Assembly: GCA_946885665.1 (NCBI GenBank)
Contig: CAMPGT010000155.1
Location: forward strand, 1-9,385
From: an uncultured Chitinophagaceae bacterium
GTDB taxonomy: Bacteria; Bacteroidota; Bacteroidia; Chitinophagales; Chitinophagaceae
Reading direction: 5' to 3'
DNA length: 9,385 nt
Below are positions 1-6,734 of this stretch, piece after piece. Positions within the stretch are counted from its first letter, which is position 1. Each line of letters begins with the position of its first letter. The position numbers were made by a program, and so were the translations under genes. The notes below the pieces were generated by a model. It saw only the letters and a program-made list of their open reading frames with translations. It was not told the DNA's origin and searched no databases.

Positions 1-22
1 GCGCAAGGGGCGCAAAGAAGTA

Positions 23-63
23 TCCCCCGCTGGCGGGGGTGGCGCGCAGCGCCGGGGGTGGAC
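23..63. repeat. GC-rich double-hairpin repeat, copy 1
   Basis: This 41-bp element recurs at 100-140 with a single base difference. It contains two adjacent perfect inverted repeats: CCCCCG/CGGGGG around a CTGG loop, then GGCGC/GCGCC around a GCA loop. The octamer GGGGGTGG occurs twice, on either side of the second hairpin. It is non-coding and lies downstream of the convergent end of the hydrolase gene. It looks like a REP/MITE-like dispersed intergenic element; that label is inference, because only two copies are visible here. Confidence 0.85.
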
Positions 64-68
64 GATGA

Positions 69-96
69 GCAATAGGCAATGGGCAAACGGCAAAAC
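69..96. repeat. Degenerate 7-bp tandem repeat
   Basis: Four consecutive heptamers read GCAATAG, GCAATGG, GCAAACG and GCAAAAC, all starting GCAA. They fill most of the spacer between the two GC-rich double-hairpin repeats. A shorter repeat of GCGCAA at 1-6 and 10-15 sits just upstream. No coding potential is apparent. This looks like intergenic low-complexity sequence, perhaps from replication slippage. Confidence 0.6.
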
Positions 97-99
97 ATT

Positions 100-140
100 T
101 CCCCCGCTGGCGGGGGTGGCGCGTAGCGCCGGGGGTGGAC
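100..140. repeat. GC-rich double-hairpin repeat, copy 2
   Basis: This is the second copy of the 41-bp element, offset 77 bp from the first and in the same orientation. The only difference is C47 changed to T124, which falls in the 3-nt loop of the second hairpin (GCA to GTA), so both stems are intact. The flanks of the two copies are unrelated, which fits a discrete unit rather than one long duplication. The adjacent stretch 141-247 has no recognisable gene, strong terminator or repeat. Confidence 0.85.
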
Positions 141-247
141 CCCGAATTAACCCACAGATTATTAAGCTTTTGTACTGTTCCCGTGTAAGCCCTCCGGGAA
201 ATAAACCAGAACAGACCAACTTCCCCTGCTAACCATCCCGATTTGCA

Positions 248-1150
248 TCACTCCCGCGAAAGCCGGTCGTACATCGCACCTATAGACCGCCTCGTAGACA
301 CTTTATTCTCGCCATACACCGGATACTCGCTTAAGTCAATCTCTTCTACCAACTCCTTTTTCGATTTGCCGTCGCGAATGCCCTCCCTTACCTGGCGCAA
401 CATATCTTTAAGATAGGCAGACTGCCGCCGCAGCGATTCCACCGTGCCCGGCTCGCCATGACCCGGTATAACTATCTTAACGTCCCATCGCGACATGCTA
501 TCGAGCACCCCGATCCACCGGTCATAATCGGCATCCGCATCCTCAACATTATTACCCCAGGGGTTACCATTGACGAAAAGATCGCCGGTGACCAAAATCT
601 TTTCTTTCGGCAGGTACGCCACTGCGTCGCCACCAGTGTGCGCCGGACCCATCTTACGCAACTCGACGCGGTGGGTGCCATCATCAAAAATTAACTGCTG
701 CCGGAAAGTGAGCGATGGAAATTCTCTCCTGTAGCCCTTCATACTGCGGCCGCTGTATGCGGATCCATTGTCCCACTCATGCTGGCCGAGGGTGTGCATT
801 TCCCTGGCTGTCTCGATTGTCGAAACAATAACAGCACCGGCATCCACAAAAACACCGTTACCAAACGTGTGGTCATGGTGATAATGCGTATCAAATAAAA
901 ATTTTACAGGTTTGCCGGAAGTCTTTTTTATTTCAGCAATGATCTCTTCGGCGCCCCAGGGATAATTGGCATCGATTGCCAAAACATAATCTTCAAAAAT
1001 GATCCACACGCAATTGGCCGACATCTGCCGCAACTCATCGCCAAAATAATAAAATACTCCAGGCGCCAGTTCTTTCACCGGGCGCGTTTGCGTTTTTGCA
1101 CTTGTTGCGATGAATAACATAAACAGTACAGCCGCCGTTCGTAAAACCAT
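248..1150 (-). CDS. Secreted MBL-fold metallo-hydrolase
   Basis: This 300-residue protein has the metallo-beta-lactamase fold and probably hydrolyses an unidentified substrate outside the cytoplasm. Residues 1-21 form a Sec signal peptide (Arg4, then a hydrophobic run to about Ala18). A full two-metal site is visible: H89, H91, D93 and H94 in an HxHxDH motif, H171 in a GPAHTGGD motif, D190 in TGDLF and H231 in PGHGEP. Asp190 at the bridging position is typical of glyoxalase-II-like and related hydrolases. B1 beta-lactamases have Cys there, so resistance activity should not be assumed. The C-terminal 60 residues are a charged helical tail. The gene is divergent from the glycosidase gene, with an 80-bp gap, and seems monocistronic. 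The start at 1150 is chosen because it gives the complete signal peptide; no Shine-Dalgarno sequence precedes it. The fold is certain, the substrate unknown. Confidence 0.9.
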   Translation of the reverse strand: MVLRTAAVLFMLFIATSAKTQTRPVKELAPGVFYYFGDELRQMSANCVWIIFEDYVLAIDANYPWGAEEIIAEIKKTSGKPVKFLFDTHYHHDHTFGNGVFVDAGAVIVSTIETAREMHTLGQHEWDNGSAYSGRSMKGYRREFPSLTFRQQLIFDDGTHRVELRKMGPAHTGGDAVAYLPKEKILVTGDLFVNGNPWGNNVEDADADYDRWIGVLDSMSRWDVKIVIPGHGEPGTVESLRRQSAYLKDMLRQVREGIRDGKSKKELVEEIDLSEYPVYGENKVSTRRSIGAMYDRLSRE

Positions 1151-1169
1151 AATGCTTGTTTAAGGGAAG

Positions 1170-1197
1170 ATAACATAAAAAGGTCCGAATCGCACAA
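1170..1197 (-). promoter_or_regulatory. Possible promoter of the MBL hydrolase gene
   Basis: On the minus strand a TTG (1197-1195) is followed after 17 bp by TATGTTAT (1177-1170), a partial match to the Bacteroidota -7 consensus TAnnTTTG with its -33 TTG. It lies about 20 bp upstream of the ATG at 1150. The match is imperfect (two mismatches in the -7 box), so this is only a candidate. Confidence 0.3.
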
Positions 1198-1208
1198 CCC
1201 GAATACGC

Positions 1209-1216
1209 TACTTTTA
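1209..1216 (+). promoter_or_regulatory. Possible -7 box of the glycosidase-like gene
   Basis: TACTTTTA matches the Bacteroidota -7 consensus TAnnTTTG at all but the last position and lies 14 bp before the ATG at 1231. No TTG is present at the expected -33 distance. Transcription from here would give a very short leader. Confidence 0.25.
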
Positions 1217-1230
1217 TCAAAAAAAGAATC

Positions 1231-3762
1231 ATGGCATTTACCAGGCGTTTCCCGAATAGTATTTTTTGCATCGCCTGTTTTATCGGCTCGTGCGGCGAGG
1301 CGTTTGCACAAGCAGTTCAAATTAAAAACGACATTGAACAGAAACTTGTCATCTTCGGCAATAAAGAGTTAAGCCTCACGCTCGACTATAATCAAAAGGC
1401 AAATATTTCTTCGCTAACAGTAAATGGTGAGCAGGTTGTTAACGGTGACGCCGGCATCTATTCAAAAATTACTACGAAAAACGCAACATACTCTACACTG
1501 CATTTGTCTTCAGCGCCTGTCGCAAACGCGTCTAAAAATACCGTCACCATCAGCGGAATAAATTATGGCGATCAAAGCGTTGCCATCAGTGAAACGTGGA
1601 CATTTACCATCAATGCCAACAACATTCAGTTCGACATCAGCAGAAAAATATCGAAACCCATCATCGCAGAAAAAATTTGCCTTCCGGTGTTTATGTTCAA
1701 CTCCATAGATACATGGGAAGGCGCTTACCAGGATTACGGCGGACTTGCGTGGTTCTATCTCTTCAATAAAAAGCTGGATACTTATGGCGTGCATAGCAGT
1801 TCGTCACGGTTTTTTAACAGTAACACCGGTAACGGTCTGGCGATCGCGGTAAATGCGCCCGGAAAAGAAGTGGCCATGGACTACAGTCGTACCACAAACA
1901 ACAAACTGGCCTATACTGTCGCCGTGTCGAAAACGGAAATGCTGCCGCGTTTTGATTCGCTCACACACAGGCGGCGTTTTGTTCGCGACACAAACGATAT
2001 ATGGGCGCCCTGCGCCATCAGCGCGGGCAGCAGCACGCAAAGCATTACCCTTTCCTATTTCAATTTTCATGAAAAATTCGATCGCGGAAATTTGGCAGGC
2101 GTTAATGAAGAACAGGTAAGTGCAGTATTAAACACCATCGCCAGGATAGGTGTAATTGACAAACAACATTTTGGCGGCAATAGCTGGCACACACCTTATG
2201 GACCGATCTGCCTGCATGAACAATATATTGCACAGATGGGCCTCGCCATAAATGACGACAGTTACTTAAAAGGTTATAAAGAGTGCCTTGATTTTTACAG
2301 GGACAATGCCGTCAAAAAGGATGGGAGAGTGTGGGCGCGATGGGCGTACAGCAACGAAGACGCCATGCCGAACCAATTTACGGATAAGGGATTTTATGAG
2401 GCACAGTGGGGTTACCTGCTGGATGCTAATCCCGATTTTGTTACAAATGTTGCGGAATTGTATGACCAGAACGGCGACCTCGGCTGGATAAAGACGCACC
2501 AGTTATCCTGCGAAAAGGTATTGGACTGGATCATCAACAGAGACATTAATGGCAACGGGTTGGTGGAGATGATGACCGACAGCCACAAACAAAAAAGAGG
2601 AAGCGATTGGATAGATATTATTTGGGCATCTTACGAAAATGCTTTCGTGAATGCGAAACTGTATCACTCCCTTATTTTGTGGGCCGATATTGAACGGCAA
2701 TTAAACAACAGGGAAAAAGAACACTACTATCGGTTGTTCGCGGCAAAATTGAAGAAGAATTTCAATAAGCCAACTACGGAAGGAGGTTTCTGGGATGCTG
2801 AAAAAAGATGTTATATACACTGGCGCGATAAAGATGGCTCAGTTCATGGAAACAACATGGTTACGCCCGTAAATTTCATGGCCATCGCCTATGGCATTTG
2901 CGACGACTCAGTAAGAATAAAAACCATTCTTGATGATATTGAAGAGCAGATGCAGAAGGAGAAACTGTTTTTTTGGCCTATCTGCCTTTACAGTTACGCA
3001 CCCGGCGAAGGCAATGACTGGCAGTTTCCTTTTCCCAACTATGAAAATGGCGACATTTTTTTATCCTGGGGATCAGTAGGCGTAAAAGCCTATGCTTCGT
3101 ACAGGCCTGAACTGGCATTGAAGTATGTGAAAAAGGTGTTGGCCCGGTATTCAAAGGATGGACTGGCCTTTCAACGTTACGGTCGCGCCAAACAAGATGG
3201 ACTGGGCGATGATATCCTTTCGGGCAATAGCCTTGCGGTCGTAGGCTTATACCAGGCAATCTATGGCATTAACCCGCGCTACAATCGCCTTTATCTTGCG
3301 CCTCATATTACAAACGAATTGGCGGGCACGTTGCTGAAATATAATTACCGAGGCCAGCGATTGAATATCAGGCTGGAGATGAATAAATATTCTGTATCGA
3401 ATGGCCGGTTGACCATTGGTGGTAAAACGGATTTTGGTTTTTTCAGCAATGACAAAGAGCTTTTTTATTTTGATGGCAACAGCGATAAAGCTTCTTTGAA
3501 GGTATCAACTGCGGCGAACACTCCATTAACGCTCGATATCAACGAATACGGCAGAGATAAAATATCATTTACTCAACTTTCTCCCGAGCCGGCTGCAGAA
3601 AGCAAGGTTTACCAGGCTAATGGCCTGTCGCCGAACGCCTATTACACCATCCAGGTGAATAAGAAGACCATCAAACGAATAATCAGCAACGCGGAAGGCA
3701 CGCTGGTTTTTAAGTACAAGGCAAGTAAACATGCCGTGGAGATCGTTATTTTGAAAGGCTAA
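1231..3762 (+). CDS. Secreted six-hairpin glycosidase-like protein
   Basis: This 843-residue exported protein is probably a carbohydrate-active enzyme. An N-terminal signal (RR at 5-6, hydrophobic 11-20) ends either at AFA/Q (residue 26) or, as a lipoprotein, at Cys21. The layout resembles clans with an (alpha/alpha)6 barrel: a beta-sandwich domain at about 30-285, a helical barrel at about 290-690 and a C-terminal beta domain at about 690-843. Candidate barrel motifs are TPYG...HE (E330), GSDWID (D459, D462) with E469 ten residues later, HGNNMVTPVNF (539-549), and YENGD (604-608), which recalls the Y-x-NG motif late in the barrel of GH63/GH78/GH133-like enzymes. The linker GINPRYNRLYLAPH and the following NYRGQRLNIRL resemble the end of GH65/GH94-type proteins. 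I cannot assign a GH family or the catalytic acids. No SusC/SusD genes flank it. It could also be a catalytically altered homologue. Confidence 0.65.
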   Translation: MAFTRRFPNSIFCIACFIGSCGEAFAQAVQIKNDIEQKLVIFGNKELSLTLDYNQKANISSLTVNGEQVVNGDAGIYSKITTKNATYSTLHLSSAPVANASKNTVTISGINYGDQSVAISETWTFTINANNIQFDISRKISKPIIAEKICLPVFMFNSIDTWEGAYQDYGGLAWFYLFNKKLDTYGVHSSSSRFFNSNTGNGLAIAVNAPGKEVAMDYSRTTNNKLAYTVAVSKTEMLPRFDSLTHRRRFVRDTNDIWAPCAISAGSSTQSITLSYFNFHEKFDRGNLAGVNEEQVSAVLNTIARIGVIDKQHFGGNSWHTPYGPICLHEQYIAQMGLAINDDSYLKGYKECLDFYRDNAVKKDGRVWARWAYSNEDAMPNQFTDKGFYEAQWGYLLDANPDFVTNVAELYDQNGDLGWIKTHQLSCEKVLDWIINRDINGNGLVEMMTDSHKQKRGSDWIDIIWASYENAFVNAKLYHSLILWADIERQLNNREKEHYYRLFAAKLKKNFNKPTTEGGFWDAEKRCYIHWRDKDGSVHGNNMVTPVNFMAIAYGICDDSVRIKTILDDIEEQMQKEKLFFWPICLYSYAPGEGNDWQFPFPNYENGDIFLSWGSVGVKAYASYRPELALKYVKKVLARYSKDGLAFQRYGRAKQDGLGDDILSGNSLAVVGLYQAIYGINPRYNRLYLAPHITNELAGTLLKYNYRGQRLNIRLEMNKYSVSNGRLTIGGKTDFGFFSNDKELFYFDGNSDKASLKVSTAANTPLTLDINEYGRDKISFTQLSPEPAAESKVYQANGLSPNAYYTIQVNKKTIKRIISNAEGTLVFKYKASKHAVEIVILKG

Positions 3763-3822
3763 AAGCCGAAAGAACGAATAGTCCTGACAGGTGGAACTAG
3801 CGCGTACGTTGCGGTTTTCGTG

Positions 3823-3836
3823 GCATAGCGCTATGC
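3823..3836. repeat. Perfect 14-bp palindrome
   Basis: GCATAGCGCTATGC is a perfect palindrome with 7-bp arms and no spacer. It lies 60 bp after the glycosidase stop codon and 27 bp before the -33 element of the protease promoter. No T-run follows, so it is a poor intrinsic terminator. A binding site for a dimeric regulator, or a dispersed intergenic element, are both possible. Confidence 0.6.
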
Positions 3837-3862
3837 GTTCAATTAAAAAGGGCCGTCTCCTA

Positions 3863-3892
3863 TTGCATCTGCTGGCAATTATTTATATTTTG
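3863..3892 (+). promoter_or_regulatory. Promoter of the protease/helical-protein operon
   Basis: TTG (3863-3865) is separated by 18 bp from TATATTTT (3884-3891), which is followed by G. This agrees well with the Bacteroidota primary-sigma pattern TTG-N17-23-TAnnTTTG. The ATG at 3918 lies 26 bp after the -7 box, giving a short leader of roughly 20 nt with no ribosome-binding motif. Confidence 0.55.
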
Positions 3893-3917
3893 TTTCCCTA
3901 AACCTTGTCTCGCCAGT

Positions 3918-5687
3918 ATGTGTTTTTCGTTTCGACAGCTTTCTCTTTTCTTCACGGTCATCGCTTTTCCGGCCCTTTTAACTGCGCAGACCTCCGAAAC
4001 AATTCGCAAACAGGTTCTTACACTGAAACGTACCATCCAGCTTAACCACTACAACCCACGACCGGTTGACGATGCATTCTCCGCCCAACTGTACGACCGC
4101 TTTATGGCGCTTATTGATGAACATCAAGAATACTTTACATCTTCAGATCTGAAAACGCTTTCTGCCTATCGCCTTACCCTTGACGACGAATTGAACGGCA
4201 ACGGATGGGAATTCCTTGATAAGCTGATGCCGCTGTATGTGGCGGCGTTGCAGGGGAAAACGCTTAATCATCCATCGGGTTATGAGAATTATGTTGCATC
4301 GGTTTACTGCGACGTGATAGCAAACCTGTTTGACCCACACACCGAATACATGCCGCTCGAAGAAAAACAGGATTTTGAAACTTCGCTCGGCAAAGAAGGC
4401 TACTTTTTTGGTTTTACGCTGGAAGAAAACGACAATGGCGATACGGAGATCGGCAGGCTCGTGCCGGGGAGTCCTGCATGGAAATGCGGCGACCTGAATA
4501 AAGGCGATGTGGTAACCAGTATTGGCTGGGAGGGGAAGGAAGCAGTTGATGTATCCGGTCTTCCAGCAAGCGAGATCGCGGAGCTCATGGAATCTGCCGA
4601 CACTGCAAAGCTTCATCTTACAGTTAAAAAACAAGACGGCATACAAAAGACAATTTCACTCACACGCGCGAAACTGGACAACGAAGAAAATAATGTAAGA
4701 GGCTTTGTGCTGAAGGGAAATATCTTAGTAGGATACATTTACCTGCCCGATTTCTACACCGCTTATGAAACTGGATATGGAAGCTGCGCGAACGACGTGG
4801 CAAAGGAAATCGTTAAGCTGAAAAAGGAAAACATTGCGGGCCTCATCCTCGACATCCGTTACAATGGCGGCGGATCATTGCAGGAGGCGCTCGACATGGC
4901 CGGAATATTCATCGACGCGGGGCCGCTGGTAATGATGAAAGAAAAAACAGGTAAAATTATTTCTCTGAAAGACCCGAACCGCGGTACGATATACGATGGT
5001 CCTATGACTGTACTGGTTAACGGACAAAGCGCTTCGGCCTCCGAATTGCTGGGTGCGGTGTTGCAGGATTATCATCGCGCAGTGATCGTTGGTTCAACCA
5101 CTTTCGGAAAAGGATCGGCGCAGGTGATTTTGCCCGTTGACACCAACACCGCAACACCCCTGTCGTCAAGAAGTACGGAATATGGTTTCGTGAAGGTCAC
5201 CACAAGCAAGTTTTATCGCTTAACCGGCGGTACAACACAACATGCGGGCGTCACTCCCGACATCATACTGCCTGATATATTCGACGGGTTGAATTATCAC
5301 GAATCGGCGCTGCCATCCGCGTTACCAGCCGACGTGATTAAAAAGAACAGTTATTACACACCGCTTTCAAGCCTTCCTTTGGCGTCGCTTGCGAACAAAA
5401 GCAAATCGCGCGTGGATGCTGACAAGAATTTTGAATTGATCAGGAAATACAGTTCTGTTTTGAAAGAAGGAAAACCTGCTGACAGCGCGTTTGATTTCTC
5501 ATCCCTCAGAAAAGCCACGACAACATACGCAGTAGCGGTCAACGCCTTTGATGCGCCGATGCTAAAGAGCGACAGCTATCACCAAGAGTTGACCAACCAG
5601 TGGATACAAAAAATAAGTTCCGATAAATACGTTGAAGAAGCCTACCATATCCTGAACGACCTCATCAATAACAACGTAAACAAATAA
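3918..5687 (+). CDS. prc: S41 carboxy-terminal processing peptidase (Prc/Tsp type)
   Basis: This 589-residue periplasmic serine protease should degrade or trim envelope proteins recognised by their C-termini. A signal peptide covers residues 1-23 (LLTA/Q). A Prc-like N-terminal helical segment follows (HYNPRP at 44, then ALIDEHQEYF), then the conserved NLFDPHTEYMP segment. A PDZ domain spans roughly 155-240, with the peptide-binding loop YFFGF at 162-166. The S41 core carries NGQSASASE with the probable nucleophile S373, then D384 in QDY and the catalytic lysine K398 in TFGKG. Their spacing (+11 and +25) equals that of S430/D441/K455 in E. coli Prc. GVTPDI near 420 and HESALP match the end of the core. 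It is about 90 residues shorter than E. coli Prc (682), with a reduced C-terminal domain. It is first in a two-gene operon and all catalytic residues are intact. Confidence 0.92.
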   Translation: MCFSFRQLSLFFTVIAFPALLTAQTSETIRKQVLTLKRTIQLNHYNPRPVDDAFSAQLYDRFMALIDEHQEYFTSSDLKTLSAYRLTLDDELNGNGWEFLDKLMPLYVAALQGKTLNHPSGYENYVASVYCDVIANLFDPHTEYMPLEEKQDFETSLGKEGYFFGFTLEENDNGDTEIGRLVPGSPAWKCGDLNKGDVVTSIGWEGKEAVDVSGLPASEIAELMESADTAKLHLTVKKQDGIQKTISLTRAKLDNEENNVRGFVLKGNILVGYIYLPDFYTAYETGYGSCANDVAKEIVKLKKENIAGLILDIRYNGGGSLQEALDMAGIFIDAGPLVMMKEKTGKIISLKDPNRGTIYDGPMTVLVNGQSASASELLGAVLQDYHRAVIVGSTTFGKGSAQVILPVDTNTATPLSSRSTEYGFVKVTTSKFYRLTGGTTQHAGVTPDIILPDIFDGLNYHESALPSALPADVIKKNSYYTPLSSLPLASLANKSKSRVDADKNFELIRKYSSVLKEGKPADSAFDFSSLRKATTTYAVAVNAFDAPMLKSDSYHQELTNQWIQKISSDKYVEEAYHILNDLINNNVNK

Positions 5688-5694
5688 TTCGGTT

Positions 5695-6726
5695 ATGAAA
5701 CATTTGCTATCGATCGCAGCAATGATGAGTGTGCTGCTGATCACCCGCACGGCTGTCGCCCAGGATTTCGACGACCCTTCACTTTATCTTTCATTTATTT
5801 CTAAAAACCAACGGGAGGTGAGCGTAAAGTATCTCAGCTACATGAGTGCTGCCTCTCATGGCAGAAGCATGCGCAAAGTGGAGAAGCGGCGCGCCGACCT
5901 CATCAATGCCATTTATGAAACAAGAGTGCGTATTTACGGGATGCCAACGTTTAAGGGCGATAAGCAGCTTCGAGACTCGGCAGTGAGCTACCTGAAGATC
6001 TTATACAGCGTTTTTAATGAGGACTACAGCAAGATTGTAAACATGGAAGAGATAGCCGAACAGTCGTACGACAACATGGAGGCGTACCTGTTGGCACAGG
6101 AAAAGGTAAGTGAACGGTTGTCGGAGGCGCATGCTGCCTACGCACGTGCCCAGAAGACCTTTGCCGCAAACAATAATATCACCCTGCTTGATGATGAATC
6201 GGAGCTTGGCAGGAAGCTGGAAACGATCGATAAGCTGACAAGCTATTACAATGAAGTGTATTTAACATTTTTTAAGGTGTACAAGCAGGAGGTTTACCTG
6301 GTTGATGCGGTGTCGGCAAAAAACACCAATGCGATCGAGCAAAACAGGAACGCGCTGTTGAAGTATGCAGAGGAAGGGCTCGATAAGATCAGTAAGATGA
6401 AAGGATTCAACAACGATCGAACGCTCGAATCCGTTTGCCGGCAATTGATACGATTCTATAAAGATGAGGCGGAGAAGAGTATTCCTAAGATATCTGATTT
6501 CTTTCTTAAGGTGGAGAATTTCAAGAAGCTTCAGCAGTCATTCGAGAGTTCCGAAAAGACGAAAGAGCTGGTCAACAATTATAATAAGGCTGTTGACGAC
6601 ATGAACCGTAGCTCCATGGCTTTCAACAATACAAACGATCAACTGAATAACAAGCGCTCCGAAATGCTATCGTCGTACAACGACACCGTGAAGTCGTTCA
6701 TGGATACATACATGCCGTATAAGTAG
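5695..6726 (+). CDS. Secreted helical protein, LIC11966-like
   Basis: This 343-residue exported protein has no known activity. Residues 1-22 are a clear signal peptide ending AVA/Q. The mature part is almost entirely predicted helix, rich in Lys, Glu and Asn, with likely coiled-coil stretches at about 110-160, 215-235 and 275-330. It has one cysteine (C248) and no membrane segment. Segments such as YLSFISKNQ (31-39), YGMPTFKGDK (81-90), NEDYSKIVNMEEIAEQSYD (108-126) and AIEQNRNALLKYAEEGL (213-229) resemble proteins that I recall being named LIC11966 family surface protein in Bacteroidota; I could not confirm this by search. It starts 7 bp after the protease stop codon with no promoter between, so the two are probably co-transcribed. 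It could be a protease partner, substrate or structural envelope protein. No Shine-Dalgarno is present. It converges on gltS. Confidence 0.7.
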   Translation: MKHLLSIAAMMSVLLITRTAVAQDFDDPSLYLSFISKNQREVSVKYLSYMSAASHGRSMRKVEKRRADLINAIYETRVRIYGMPTFKGDKQLRDSAVSYLKILYSVFNEDYSKIVNMEEIAEQSYDNMEAYLLAQEKVSERLSEAHAAYARAQKTFAANNNITLLDDESELGRKLETIDKLTSYYNEVYLTFFKVYKQEVYLVDAVSAKNTNAIEQNRNALLKYAEEGLDKISKMKGFNNDRTLESVCRQLIRFYKDEAEKSIPKISDFFLKVENFKKLQQSFESSEKTKELVNNYNKAVDDMNRSSMAFNNTNDQLNNKRSEMLSSYNDTVKSFMDTYMPYK

Positions 6727-6734
6727 AAAGTAGC

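Noticed and set aside
1..140. Repeats at the left edge as a CRISPR array
   Set aside because: There are only two copies, the single spacer is itself a degenerate tandem repeat, each repeat contains two separate hairpins, and no cas gene is present.
175..214. Inverted repeat CTGTTC/GAACAG as a terminator of the MBL gene
   Set aside because: The 6-bp arms are 28 bp apart, they overlap a competing TTCCC/GGGAA pair, and there is no T-run on the minus strand.
458..694. Open reading frames overlapping the MBL gene on both strands
   Set aside because: They lie inside a gene with complete catalytic motifs and encode no recognisable domain or signal.
248..1150. Antibiotic-resistance beta-lactamase
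   Set aside because: The bridging ligand is Asp190, not a B1-type Cys, and the surrounding motifs are those of a broad group of MBL hydrolases. Resistance is not supported.
4143..4646. 167-codon minus-strand reading frame inside the protease gene
   Set aside because: It is antisense to the PDZ-containing part of a well-conserved protease, and its translation is rich in Cys, Arg and Phe with no domain pattern.
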